64,000 bases of DNA from JAUIAS01 sp030425395 (GTDB taxonomy: Bacteria > Pseudomonadota > Alphaproteobacteria > Rhodobacterales > Rhodobacteraceae). Of the stretch, positions 53,407 to 61,816 are shown piece after piece. Positions within the stretch are counted from its first letter, which is position 1. Every line of letters starts with the position of its first letter. The stretch covers positions 1,674,001 through 1,738,000 of the forward strand of contig CP121336.1 in assembly GCA_043553855.1 (NCBI GenBank), given 5' to 3'. A model generated the notes under the pieces. That model worked only from the letters and a program-made list of their open reading frames with translations, had not been told where the DNA came from and searched no databases. A program made the translations under genes and the position numbers.

Positions 53407-54678
53407 TTAGGTGTTCATGGAATCGAAAAATTCCGCGTTCGATTTGGTCTGCTTGAGCTTCGATGTCAGGAATTCGATGGCATCTGTTGTTCCCATCGGA
53501 TTGAGAATCCGGCGCAGAACAAAGGTCTTCTGCAGATCGCCTTTTTCGACCAGAAGTTCTTCTTTCCGGGTTCCGGATTTGAGAATGTCGATAGCCGGGA
53601 ACACACGCTTGTCGGAAATCTTGCGATCCAGAACGATTTCCGAGTTACCGGTGCCTTTGAATTCTTCAAAGATGACTTCATCCATCCGGCTGCCTGTGTC
53701 GATCAGGGCGGTCGCGATGATGGTCAGAGATCCACCTTCTTCGATGTTACGGGCTGCGCCAAAGAAACGCTTGGGCCGCTGCAGCGCGTTTGCATCAACA
53801 CCACCGGTCAGAACTTTACCCGAAGATGGCACCACAGTGTTGAATGCACGACCAAGTCTAGTGATCGAGTCAAGAAGGATCACAACATCTCGCTTGTGTT
53901 CGACCAGTCGCTTGGCTTTTTCGATCACCATTTCGGACACGGCAACATGGCGTGTTGCAGGTTCATCAAAGGTGGAGGAGATCACCTCACCCTTGACCGA
54001 ACGCTGCATGTCAGTGACTTCTTCCGGTCGTTCGTCAATCAGAAGGACGATCAGATAACATTCAGGATGGTTCACTTCGATCGAGCGGGCGATGTTCTGC
54101 AAGAGAACGGTTTTACCAGTGCGTGGCGGTGCAACGATCAACGATCGCTGCCCTTTCCCGATGGGCGCCACAAGGTCAATGATCCGTGCCGAACGATCCT
54201 TGATTGTCGGATCTTCGATTTCCATTTTCAGACGCTCATCGGGATAGAGCGGTGTCAGGTTATCAAAGGCGATTTTGTGACGGGCTTTTTCCGGGTCTTC
54301 AAAGTTGATCTTGCTGACCTGCGTAAGGGCAAAATACCGTTCGCTTTCGCCGGGGGCCTTGATCAGACCTTCGATAGTGTCACCCGTGCGCAAAGAATAC
54401 TGGCGGATCATATCCGGCGAGACATAAATATCGTCCGGTCCGGGAAGATAGTTTGCCTCGGGCGAGCGCAGAAAACCGAATCCGTCTTGAAGAACTTCAA
54501 GTACGCCATCGCCGCTGATTTGCCATCCCTCATCCGCGCGTTCACGCAGGATCTGGAACATCATCTCACCCTTGCGCATGGTGGATGCGTTTTCGATCTC
54601 AAGCTCCTCTGCCATGGACAGCAGGACTTTGGGGCTTTGAGCCTTAAGATCGGCCAAATTCAGGGATTCTGTTGTCAT
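53407..54678 (-). CDS. rho: Transcription termination factor Rho
   Basis: Rho is the hexameric RNA helicase that ends transcription of untranslated RNA. The 423-aa product has an N-terminal helical domain, the cold-shock-like RNA-binding site (GFGFLRSPEANYLPGPDDIYVS), Walker A APPRTGKT, Walker B VVILLDSITRL, and the Q/R-loop region GALITGGVD-type reading here VLTGGVDANALQRPK. The ATG at 54678 gives MTTESLNLADLKAQSP. mnmE follows after 34 bp. Confidence 0.97.
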   Translation of the reverse strand: MTTESLNLADLKAQSPKVLLSMAEELEIENASTMRKGEMMFQILRERADEGWQISGDGVLEVLQDGFGFLRSPEANYLPGPDDIYVSPDMIRQYSLRTGDTIEGLIKAPGESERYFALTQVSKINFEDPEKARHKIAFDNLTPLYPDERLKMEIEDPTIKDRSARIIDLVAPIGKGQRSLIVAPPRTGKTVLLQNIARSIEVNHPECYLIVLLIDERPEEVTDMQRSVKGEVISSTFDEPATRHVAVSEMVIEKAKRLVEHKRDVVILLDSITRLGRAFNTVVPSSGKVLTGGVDANALQRPKRFFGAARNIEEGGSLTIIATALIDTGSRMDEVIFEEFKGTGNSEIVLDRKISDKRVFPAIDILKSGTRKEELLVEKGDLQKTFVLRRILNPMGTTDAIEFLTSKLKQTKSNAEFFDSMNT

Positions 54679-54770
54679 GGAAAATGCACCTTGGCGCGAC
54701 GCAACCACGCGTGGTGGATGGTCATAGGGATATCTGGGATGGAAAAATCACTCCGGACGGGGTTGCAAGG

Positions 54771-54799
54771 CATATAAGCCCAACTCGCAACCGAGTCAA
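54771..54799 (-). promoter_or_regulatory. Candidate rho promoter
   Basis: On the minus strand TTGACT (54799-54794) and TATATG (54776-54771) are spaced 17 bp, 93 bp ahead of the rho start codon. The gap between hemJ and rho is 125 bp. A leader of about 86 nt would fit Rho autoregulation known from other bacteria, which is inference here. Confidence 0.5.
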
Positions 54800-54803
54800 A
54801 CGA

Positions 54804-55253
54804 TCAGAATTTGAGAACCACCGAAAATACGATAACGATCATCAGGACCGTCGGGACCTCATTCATGATCCTGTAATCGCGCCCACTGCGCGTATTGACC
54901 CGGTTCATCAAATCCTTGCGGCGCAGAGCCAGCCACTGATGGAACCACGTCATGCCGATCACACCTGCGGCTTTGGTCCATGGCCAGATCATCGACCAAT
55001 CAACGATGCCCGGCGTCAATACCAACAAGAGACCAAACACCCAGGTCGCAATCATCGCTGGGTTCATGATCAGACGCAGAAGTTTCATCTCCATCATGTC
55101 AAACACGGGCTCAAGGTCTTTGACCTTCTCAGCCTGTTCCACATGATGCACGTACAAGCGTGGAAGATAGAACAGGCCCGCCATCCAAGACATCACAGAG
55201 ATGATATGAAACGCTTTGGTCCAAGGATAGAGATCAGACAGAAGGTCGGCCAT
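54804..55253 (-). CDS. hemJ: Protoporphyrinogen oxidase HemJ
   Basis: HemJ oxidises protoporphyrinogen IX in many alphaproteobacteria that lack HemG/HemY. The 149-aa membrane protein has four hydrophobic segments and the family pattern YPWTKAFHIISVMSWMAGLFYLPRLYVHH (with the conserved histidine), WTKAAGVIGMTWFHQWLALRRKD and a C-terminal membrane segment PTVLMIVIVFSVVLKF. The ATG at 55253 gives MADLLSDLYPWTK. Its upstream region is the candidate origin. hemH is at 18.2 kb. Confidence 0.92.
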   Translation of the reverse strand: MADLLSDLYPWTKAFHIISVMSWMAGLFYLPRLYVHHVEQAEKVKDLEPVFDMMEMKLLRLIMNPAMIATWVFGLLLVLTPGIVDWSMIWPWTKAAGVIGMTWFHQWLALRRKDLMNRVNTRSGRDYRIMNEVPTVLMIVIVFSVVLKF

Positions 55254-55659
55254 GCGAAGTCTCCGGATCGGGTTGGCCACCCATTATATAAATAAAAGAA
55301 AAGAAAAAAGGATGATGATTATGTAGGGAGCCCGCATCCTTGGGATAACTCTGTCATCCATGTCTTTTCCACGTGTGAACAAAATTCCGCATGGTTCGGG
55401 ATTTATGACCATAACTTTTAGATAATACAACATTTACAAATACTTAAACCATATATCAAAGATACAAGATTGTGGAAAAGATCGGTATATCTAGCAATAA
55501 ATGGTTTTTCCACAGACAGACAGTTATCCTTACCCACGTTGGACGACTCATCCCGGAGCGGCGCGAAATTTCGCGGGATGGGTGCTGCTTGCAAACCGCC
55601 GTCATTTTCATAGAACTGATGCACGGGCCATCCCCCATTCCATCCGCAAGGTTATCCAC
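55254..55659. other. Probable chromosomal origin of replication (oriC)
   Basis: This 406-bp gap lies between hemJ and maf, the divergent arms of a cluster that surrounds the origin in many alphaproteobacteria. It has an AT-rich block at 55283-55310 and another at about 55398-55470. DnaA boxes visible are TTATCCACA (55652-55660), TTTTCCACA (55506-55514), its reverse complement (55471-55479) and TTTTCCACG (55365-55373); weaker copies lie at 55341-55348 and 55374-55382. A 14-bp palindrome CGCGAAATTTCGCG is at 55562-55575, and a GANTC methylation site at 55545-55549. dnaA itself is not in the window. The minus strand also has TATAAT (55288-55283) that may be the hemJ -10. Confidence 0.75.
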
Positions 55660-56259
55660 ATGACGGACCAGATTATCCTCGCTTCCGGGTCGGCGATCCG
55701 GGCTGACTTGCTGAGACAGGTGCGGCTGGATTTCAGGGTTGCGATCCCGCGCCTGGACGAAGACGCGATCAAGGCCGCACTTTTGGCAGAAGAGGCAAGC
55801 CCCCGCGACATCGCCGATGCGTTGGCGGAAATGAAAGCCCGCAAGATCAGTGACAAGAATCCTGATGCTTATGTCATCGGATGCGATCAGGTGCTTGATG
55901 TCGGCGGCAGGATGTTGTCAAAACCTGTGTCTCCTGAGAATGCCCGTGAACAATTGAGCACACTGTCGGGCCAACGGCACATGCTGCTGTCTGCTGCGGT
56001 CATCTATCATGGGGGTGAGCCGATCTGGCGGCACGTCGGAGTGGTGAGGCTTCGGATGCGGCCTTTATCGGAAGGGTTTATCGAAGATTACGTCGCGCGT
56101 AACTGGGACAGTATCCGCCATGCAGTTGGCGCATATAAACTTGAAGAAGAAGGCGCACTTTTGTTCTCGAACATTGAAGGTGACTATTTTAACGTTCTGG
56201 GAATGCCGCTGATCGAGTTGATGAATTATCTGGTTCTGCGAGGGGTCGTGACGACATGA
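55660..56259 (+). CDS. maf: Maf-family nucleoside triphosphate pyrophosphatase
   Basis: The 199-aa product has the Maf pattern: ILASGSAIRADLLRQ, DEDAIKAALL, VIGCDQVLDVGG and GAYKLEEEGALLFSNIEGDYFNVLGMPL. Maf proteins hydrolyse non-canonical nucleotides such as modified pyrimidine triphosphates and have been tied to septum formation. The start ATG at 55660 shares its A with a perfect DnaA box (TTATCCACA), so origin activity and maf expression may interact. aroE overlaps its stop (ATGA). Confidence 0.94.
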   Translation: MTDQIILASGSAIRADLLRQVRLDFRVAIPRLDEDAIKAALLAEEASPRDIADALAEMKARKISDKNPDAYVIGCDQVLDVGGRMLSKPVSPENAREQLSTLSGQRHMLLSAAVIYHGGEPIWRHVGVVRLRMRPLSEGFIEDYVARNWDSIRHAVGAYKLEEEGALLFSNIEGDYFNVLGMPLIELMNYLVLRGVVTT

Positions 56260-57089
56260 GTGCTGAAAAAATTCCATTGGCCGGGGTGATCGGATCACCC
56301 ATAGCCCATTCCAGATCACCGCTGTTGCACCGCCATTGGCTGACGACACACGGGCTTCCGGGGTTCTACATTCCGATGGACGTGGCCCCGGACAATCTGG
56401 AACGTGTCCTGCGCGCCCTGCCGGATGCCGGGTTTGTGGGCTGTAACATCACCATTCCCCATAAAGAAGCCGTGATGCGGATCGCTGACAAGGTGACGGA
56501 CAGGGCCACGTTGATCGGGGCGGCAAATACCCTGATCTTCCGCGAAGATGGCACCATCATCGCGGATAACACCGACGGATATGGCTTCATCGAAAATCTG
56601 CGTCAGGGTGCGCCTGACTGGGTGCCGGATGCGGGGCCTGCGGTGATCCTCGGGGCTGGAGGAGCAGCGCGGGCGGTAATCGCTGCGCTGGCGGATGCTG
56701 GCGTTAACGAAATTCTCTTGTCCAATCGCACAAGAATGCGGGCGGAAAAGCTCAAGGAAGAATTCGGCGCGCGGATCACTGTGGCGGATTGGGTGCAGGC
56801 CGGAAATCTGATCGAAGATGCTGCTACTGTGATCAACACCACTTCGCTGGGGATGGTCGGCAAACCTGAACTTCGCGTTCCCTTGGATGGTTTGCAACGC
56901 GGAATGGTGGTGACCGATCTTGTTTATACCCCGCTTCAAACACGTTTGCTGAAAGAAGCAGAAGAGGCCGGATGCACTGTGGTCGACGGGCTAGGCATGT
57001 TGCTGCATCAGGCGGTTCCGGGATTTGAACGGTGGTTTGGAGTAAGGCCGGTTGTAGATACTGCGGCCCGGGCTGCAGCGCTGCGATGA
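56256..57089 (+). CDS. aroE: Shikimate dehydrogenase
   Basis: AroE reduces 3-dehydroshikimate with NADPH in aromatic amino acid synthesis. The 277-aa product has GVIGSPIAHSRSPLLHRHW, NITIPHKEAVM (catalytic lysine), GAANTLIF, DNTDGYGF and the NADP motif VILGAGGAARAV. It overlaps maf and coaE at each end by 4 bp, so translation is coupled along maf-aroE-coaE-dnaQ. Confidence 0.96.
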   Translation: MSAEKIPLAGVIGSPIAHSRSPLLHRHWLTTHGLPGFYIPMDVAPDNLERVLRALPDAGFVGCNITIPHKEAVMRIADKVTDRATLIGAANTLIFREDGTIIADNTDGYGFIENLRQGAPDWVPDAGPAVILGAGGAARAVIAALADAGVNEILLSNRTRMRAEKLKEEFGARITVADWVQAGNLIEDAATVINTTSLGMVGKPELRVPLDGLQRGMVVTDLVYTPLQTRLLKEAEEAGCTVVDGLGMLLHQAVPGFERWFGVRPVVDTAARAAALR

Positions 57090-57679
57090 CGGTGCGTGTG
57101 GGGCTGACCGGCTCTATCGGAATGGGCAAAAGCACAACGGCCAAGCTGTTTTCGGAAGAAGGTTGCGCGGTCTGGGACGCAGATGCGGCTGTGCATCGGC
57201 TATATTCGCAGGGTGGTGCGGCGGTGGACCCAATGCGGGATGCCTTTCCCAACGCGGTAATTGACGGCAGGGTGGACCGCTCTGTCCTGAAACAGATTAT
57301 TGCCGAGGACCCGACCGCCCTGCCCCGCATAGAAGCTATCGTTCATCCTCTTGTTGCGCGCGATCGGCAGGCGTTTCTTGACAGTGCACAAAGCGATATC
57401 GTGGTATTCGATATCCCTCTGCTGTTTGAGGGATCAGGCGCGGCCATGATGGATGCTGTTGTTGTGGTCAGCGCCCCCGCTGATATTCAGCGCGCGCGCG
57501 TGATGGACCGGGGCACCATGACTGTGGACCAATTTGAACATATCCTGTCCAAGCAGATGCCGGATGCCGAAAAGCGCGCCCGCGCTGATTTTGTTGTGGA
57601 AACCACAACCATAGACGCGGCCCGCACACAGGTCCGTGCAATTCTGGACCAGATCAGAAAGCAAAAACCCGATGCGTGA
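57086..57679 (+). CDS. coaE: Dephospho-CoA kinase
   Basis: CoaE phosphorylates dephospho-CoA, the final step of CoA synthesis. The 197-aa product starts MTVRVGLTGSIGMGKSTTAK, with P-loop GSIGMGKS, and has VWDADAAVHRLYSQGGAA, HPLVARDRQAF and DIPLLFEGSGAAMMDAVVVVSAP. It overlaps the aroE stop by 4 bp, and dnaQ starts 8 bp before its stop. Confidence 0.95.
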   Translation: MTVRVGLTGSIGMGKSTTAKLFSEEGCAVWDADAAVHRLYSQGGAAVDPMRDAFPNAVIDGRVDRSVLKQIIAEDPTALPRIEAIVHPLVARDRQAFLDSAQSDIVVFDIPLLFEGSGAAMMDAVVVVSAPADIQRARVMDRGTMTVDQFEHILSKQMPDAEKRARADFVVETTTIDAARTQVRAILDQIRKQKPDA

Positions 57680-58361
57680 GATTGTTCTTGATACCGAAAC
57701 TACGGGCTTTGACCCTGAAAGCGGCGACAGGATCGTCGAAATCGGTGCTGTTGAGCTGCACAATCACGTGGCCACAGGGCGGACGTATCACCAATATATC
57801 AATCCTGAACGATCCATGCCCCAGGAAGCGTTTGAAGTGCATGGGCTGGGCGATGAGTTTCTGGCTGACAAGCCGAAATTCGCAGAAATCGGTCAGGCTT
57901 TTCTGGATTTCGTTGGTGATGCCAAGCTGGTTATTCACAACGCCGCGTTTGACATGAAGTTTCTGAATGCTGAGCTGAGATGGATCAAGCTGCCGCAACT
58001 GCCGTGGGAACAGGCGATAGATACCCTTGCCATCGCCCGGCAGAAATTTCCCGGATCGCCCGCATCGCTGGATGCGTTGTGCCGGCGGTTCAATATCGAC
58101 AATTCATCGCGCACGCTGCACGGCGCGTTGCTGGATTCTGAAATTCTTGCAGAAGTGTATCTTGAACTGATCGGTGGACGACAACCGGATTTTGCTTTGT
58201 CCGTGCGACACGGAGGGTCCGCATCAGGAGCAGAGGAAGAATGGCGCCCGATGAAACGCCCCAAGCCCCTGCCCGCCCGGATCACAGATGCCGAGAAAGA
58301 GGCGCACGACGCGTTTGTCAAATCTATGGGCGAAGAAGCCCTTTGGGCGCGCCTGTCTTGA
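57672..58361 (+). CDS. dnaQ: DNA polymerase III epsilon subunit (3'-5' exonuclease)
   Basis: DnaQ is the proofreading exonuclease of the replicative polymerase. The 229-aa product has ExoI (LDTETTGFDPESGDRIVEIG), ExoII (LVIHNAAFDMKFLNAEL) and ExoIII (ALLDSEILAEVYL, with HGALLD) motifs typical of DEDDh exonucleases, and a C-terminal tail that would bind the alpha subunit. It is the last gene of the origin-side operon maf-aroE-coaE-dnaQ, and starts inside coaE. It is convergent with secB. Confidence 0.96.
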   Translation: MREIVLDTETTGFDPESGDRIVEIGAVELHNHVATGRTYHQYINPERSMPQEAFEVHGLGDEFLADKPKFAEIGQAFLDFVGDAKLVIHNAAFDMKFLNAELRWIKLPQLPWEQAIDTLAIARQKFPGSPASLDALCRRFNIDNSSRTLHGALLDSEILAEVYLELIGGRQPDFALSVRHGGSASGAEEEWRPMKRPKPLPARITDAEKEAHDAFVKSMGEEALWARLS

Positions 58362-58382
58362 CGGACGGCGCGCCCAGAAAGA

Positions 58383-58874
58383 TCAGGCGTCTGGCTGCTG
58401 CTGACGACGGGCGATTTCGTTGCGATACATCTGCATGAAATCAATGCTGTCGAGATTCAGCGGCGGGAAACCCCCATCGCGAGTTGTGTCCGAGACGATA
58501 CGGCGCAGGAACGGGAAGATCATGCGGGGGCATTCAATCATCAGGAACGGGTGCAATTGGTCTTCGGGAACGCCTTGCACAAGGAAGATCCCGGCATAAT
58601 CCAGCTCAAGCAGGAAAAGTGACTCTCCGGTTTCCTTGTTCTTGGAATTCACCTCAAGCTTGATGATCACTTCATATTGATCATCAACCGGGCGCTTTTT
58701 GGCGTCGAGGTTGACCTGAACGTTCACATCGGGCTGCACTTCGCCGCTGACGCCCTTTTGGGCCATGATGTTTTCAAACGACATGTCGCGAATGAACTGG
58801 CCCAGAACGCGCATATTGATCTGCGGCGGTTGCTGGGGGGTAGCTTGCGGTTCTGTTGAGCCGTTCTCGGCCAT
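58383..58874 (-). CDS. secB: Protein-export chaperone SecB
   Basis: SecB keeps preproteins unfolded and hands them to SecA. The 163-aa product has MRVLGQFIRDMSFENI, DAKKRPVDDQYEVIIKLEVNSKN, LFLLELDYAGIFLVQGVPEDQLHPFLMIECPRMIFPFLRRIVSDTTRDGGFPPLNLDSIDF-type family core (here read in pieces) and a variable acidic/Gln tail. The ATG at 58874 follows GAGGAG. It follows fxsA on the same strand by 56 bp. Confidence 0.96.
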   Translation of the reverse strand: MAENGSTEPQATPQQPPQINMRVLGQFIRDMSFENIMAQKGVSGEVQPDVNVQVNLDAKKRPVDDQYEVIIKLEVNSKNKETGESLFLLELDYAGIFLVQGVPEDQLHPFLMIECPRMIFPFLRRIVSDTTRDGGFPPLNLDSIDFMQMYRNEIARRQQQPDA

Positions 58875-58930
58875 ATTTATCTCCTCGGGATAACTGTCGG
58901 CGCTTGCTTTAGCAGGTCGCGTGACGGTGC

Positions 58931-59425
58931 TCAATCCTCAGGCAGGTTTCCCTTGGTCCAACCTGACTGTCCGGTTGAGCCAGGCTTGGCTTGCGGCGTG
59001 ATATCCTCATAGTCGCCATCAATCACGCCACTGTCCCGGGTTTGGTATCGTGGGCTTTGATGGGTACTGAAATGCTGAACATTCATGCGAGCGCGGATGC
59101 GATTAAACAGCCAGACGCGAACGCCGGGCACCAGCAAGGCAAAACCCACAGCATCGGTGAAAAATCCGGGCGTCAGCAACAAAGCGCCGGAAAACAGGAT
59201 CATTGCACCATGCACCAAGGCTTCTGTCGGATCCTGCATATCGGAAAAAGATGATCGCAACCGATTGAGCGTCATGATCCCTTGCCCGCGCACCATTGCA
59301 GTGCCTGCGATCGCGGTCAGAACGACAATTGCCAAGGTTGGCCAAAGCCCGATTGCGCCACCGACCTGAATGAACAATGCGATTTCAATCAGGGGCACAG
59401 CCAAAAAGGCGACAAAAAGATACAT
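58931..59425 (-). CDS. fxsA: FxsA family membrane protein
   Basis: The 164-aa product has three hydrophobic segments in the first 110 residues and the FxsA signature: LFVAFLAVPLIEIALFIQVGG, IAGTAMVRGQGI and LFSGALLLTPGFFTDAVGFALLVPGVR. FxsA in E. coli modulates F-plasmid exclusion by phage T7 when overproduced; its normal role is unclear. The ATG at 59425 (MYLFVAF) is chosen from the family N-terminus. It is divergent from the Tim44-like gene across 108 bp. Confidence 0.93.
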   Translation of the reverse strand: MYLFVAFLAVPLIEIALFIQVGGAIGLWPTLAIVVLTAIAGTAMVRGQGIMTLNRLRSSFSDMQDPTEALVHGAMILFSGALLLTPGFFTDAVGFALLVPGVRVWLFNRIRARMNVQHFSTHQSPRYQTRDSGVIDGDYEDITPQAKPGSTGQSGWTKGNLPED

Positions 59426-59533
59426 GAAACGAAGCCTTTGCTTTCCTGTCACAGTGGACTTGAATGGGTTCAGAGCCTACATAGGTGCGAAGCTGACCTG
59501 TTACAAAGACTTTGCCCTGAAACGAGGTGCCGA

Positions 59534-60190
59534 ATGAATTCGCCGCTGATCCAGCTGATCGTGCTGGCCGGAATTGCCGTTTTTCTGATCCTGCGCCTGA
59601 AAAGCGTTCTGGGCACACGCGAAGGCTTTGAAAAGCCGCCAGAACCGCGCCAGACCACAGGCCCGTCCCGTCCTGACCTGGAGGTGATCGAAGGCGGTCG
59701 CGACCGCGATATTACCGATTATGTCACCGAAGGAAGCCCACAGGCCGAGGCGCTGGCCGAGATGAAGCGGGCAGAGCCAAGCTTCTCCGTGGCCGAGTTC
59801 GTGCAGGGTTCGCGCGGTGCCTACGAGATGGTCGTCATGGGTTTCGAACATGGCGAACTTGATAACTTGCAATCATTCCTTGCCGAAGATGTATTCGATG
59901 CCTTTGTCGATGGCGTTGCCGCTCGTGAGGATCAAGGCCTTGTTATTGAGGCGGATTTCATTGGCGTGCGTGAAACAAAGGTGGCGGATGTCGAATTCGA
60001 TCCGGAGACCAGAAGAGCCGAAATCACCATGCGGTTTGTGGGTGAAATGACATCGGTTGTCCGCGATGCCGAGGGCAAGATTGTCGAAGGAAGCCCGACC
60101 GAAATCAAACGTCAGCGCGATACTTGGGTCTTTGCGCGTGAGATGGGCAGCAGCGATCCGAACTGGACGCTGATCGCCACGGATGCATGA
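59534..60190 (+). CDS. Tim44/TimA-family membrane-anchored protein
   Basis: The 218-aa product has one N-terminal membrane segment (IQLIVLAGIAVFLILRLKSVLG), a charged linker to about residue 60 and a Tim44-like domain (about 75-216) with FVQGSRGAYEMVVMGFEHGELDNLQSFLAEDVFDAF and a closing DTWVFAREMGSSDPNWTLIATDA. Bacterial TimA homologues are relatives of mitochondrial Tim44; the bacterial function is not settled. It starts after GAGG and overlaps mltA by 4 bp. Confidence 0.92.
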   Translation: MNSPLIQLIVLAGIAVFLILRLKSVLGTREGFEKPPEPRQTTGPSRPDLEVIEGGRDRDITDYVTEGSPQAEALAEMKRAEPSFSVAEFVQGSRGAYEMVVMGFEHGELDNLQSFLAEDVFDAFVDGVAAREDQGLVIEADFIGVRETKVADVEFDPETRRAEITMRFVGEMTSVVRDAEGKIVEGSPTEIKRQRDTWVFAREMGSSDPNWTLIATDA

Positions 60191-61233
60191 TCCGGTGGGC
60201 ATGTGTCTGCGCCCTTTGGGGGCTTGTGATGGCCGGTGCGGCGGTCGCGGCTGAAAGGGACGTTCGCGTCCTGTCGTTCGACGATCTGAGAGAATGGGCT
60301 GCGGATGATCATTCCGCGGCCCTGTCTGTTTTTCTGGAAACCTGCCCCGATTTGGATGACCCGGATTGGGCCAGCCTGTGCGCGGTGGCTCAGACCAACA
60401 GGATCACGGACGCGCGCGCCTTTTTTGAACTTTTCTTTCGTCCGGTTTTGATTACCGACGGAAACGCACCGCTATTTACCGGATATTTTGAACCCGAGCT
60501 TGAAGGGTCTTTGTTCCCTACGGAGCGATACAAATACCCGGTCTATAAAGAACCGCGAGAGGCGCGCGCAGCAAACCCATGGCTGACCCGTCGCGAAATC
60601 CTGACCACGGACGTGATGAAGAACCGGGGTCTGGAAATTGCGTGGGTCGATGATCCGGTTGAGCTTTTCTTTCTGCAAATTCAGGGGTCCGGGCGTATCC
60701 ATCTGCCTGACGGCAGCTATTTGCGTGTGGGCTATGGCGGTGCGAACGGGCATCCTTATCGGTCTATTGGTGTCGAACTTGTCCGGCGCGGGATCTACAA
60801 CGCTCACCAAGTCAGCGCGCAGGTGATCAAGAACTGGGTGCGACGAAATCCCGTGGACGGTGCCGAACTGCTGCTGCACAATCCGTCTTATGTTTTTTTC
60901 CGCGAGGTCAACGAGGTGCCGGGGCATATGGGGCCTCTGGGGGCGATGAACCGGTCGGTAACGGGGATGCGAACGGTTGCCGTTGATCCAGCGTTTGTGC
61001 CATTGGGCGCACCGGTCTGGATTGAAAAGGACGGTGAAATCCCGATGCGCAGGCTCATGGTTGCTCAGGACACTGGATCGGCCATCAAAGGAGCGCAACG
61101 CGCCGACATCTTTTTCGGAACCGGGGACGAGGCGGGGCGTGCCGCTGGACGGTTGCGCGATCCGGGCCGGATGATTGTCCTGATGCCGATCCAGCGGGCC
61201 TATTCGATGATCTTGCCGGAGTCAGCATCATGA
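60187..61233 (+). CDS. mltA: Membrane-bound lytic murein transglycosylase A
   Basis: MltA cleaves peptidoglycan glycan strands in the periplasm. The 348-aa product has a signal peptide (CALWGLVMAGAAVAA), the MltA domain with FTGYFEPELEGS, LFFLQIQGSGRIHLPDGSYLRVGYGGANGHPYRSIG and a C-terminal 3D domain with QDTGSAIKGAQRADIFFGTG and its aspartates. It has no lipobox cysteine near the cleavage site, so it may be a free periplasmic form. It overlaps the Tim44-like gene and smr by 4 bp each. Confidence 0.94.
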   Translation: MIRWACVCALWGLVMAGAAVAAERDVRVLSFDDLREWAADDHSAALSVFLETCPDLDDPDWASLCAVAQTNRITDARAFFELFFRPVLITDGNAPLFTGYFEPELEGSLFPTERYKYPVYKEPREARAANPWLTRREILTTDVMKNRGLEIAWVDDPVELFFLQIQGSGRIHLPDGSYLRVGYGGANGHPYRSIGVELVRRGIYNAHQVSAQVIKNWVRRNPVDGAELLLHNPSYVFFREVNEVPGHMGPLGAMNRSVTGMRTVAVDPAFVPLGAPVWIEKDGEIPMRRLMVAQDTGSAIKGAQRADIFFGTGDEAGRAAGRLRDPGRMIVLMPIQRAYSMILPESAS

Positions 61234-61814
61234 GCCGGCGTAAATTGACCCAGGATGAGATGGACCTGTGGCAGCGCATCGCGGAACAGACAGAAAAAAT
61301 GCATCCGGACCGCCGAATCGCGCCATCTTTGGCGCGACCCAAACCTGAGCCGACCAAGCGGGCGCCAACACCCGTTCAGCCGTTCACGCTGGGCCAGTCA
61401 GCCAAAGGGCAGGCGGCGCAGAACGCGCTGCTCCCCTCGATCGAGGACCGGGTGAATGCTGCGCCTCTGCAGATGGACCGCAAGAGGTTCACCCGCATGA
61501 AGCGCGGCAAGGAGCGCCCCGAAGCCAAGCTTGATCTGCACGGAATGACGGTGGATCGCGCGCATCCGGCGCTGACACGGTTCATCCTTTCTGCGCAATC
61601 TTCGGGCAAACGATTGGTTTTGGTTGTAACGGGCAAGGGCAAACACCGCGATGACGGCGACCCGATCCCAAAACCGCTGGGCATCTTGCGCCATCAGGTG
61701 CCGCAGTGGCTTGCCTTGCCGCCGCTATCGCAGGCGGTCCTTCAGGTCAGCTCGGCGCATATCGCACATGGTGGCAGCGGTGCCTATTACGTTTATCTGC
61801 GCAAGGCGCGATAA
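61230..61814 (+). CDS. Smr-domain protein (endonuclease-like)
   Basis: The 194-aa product has a charged, low-complexity N-terminus and a C-terminal Smr domain (about 100-190) with the motifs LDLHGMTVDRA, VLVVTGKGKH and SSAHIAHGGSGAYYVYLRK. Smr domains can nick DNA or cut RNA in other proteins; the target here is unknown. It overlaps the mltA stop and is convergent with the lipoprotein hydrolase gene with only a 2-bp gap. Confidence 0.92.
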   Translation: MSRRKLTQDEMDLWQRIAEQTEKMHPDRRIAPSLARPKPEPTKRAPTPVQPFTLGQSAKGQAAQNALLPSIEDRVNAAPLQMDRKRFTRMKRGKERPEAKLDLHGMTVDRAHPALTRFILSAQSSGKRLVLVVTGKGKHRDDGDPIPKPLGILRHQVPQWLALPPLSQAVLQVSSAHIAHGGSGAYYVYLRKAR

Positions 61815-61816
61815 GC

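Noticed and set aside
52690..54777. Long plus-strand open frame of 695 codons opposite mnmE and rho
   Set aside because: It lies antisense to two clearly conserved genes, its translation has no recognisable family pattern, and such frames are expected in GC-rich third-position-biased DNA.
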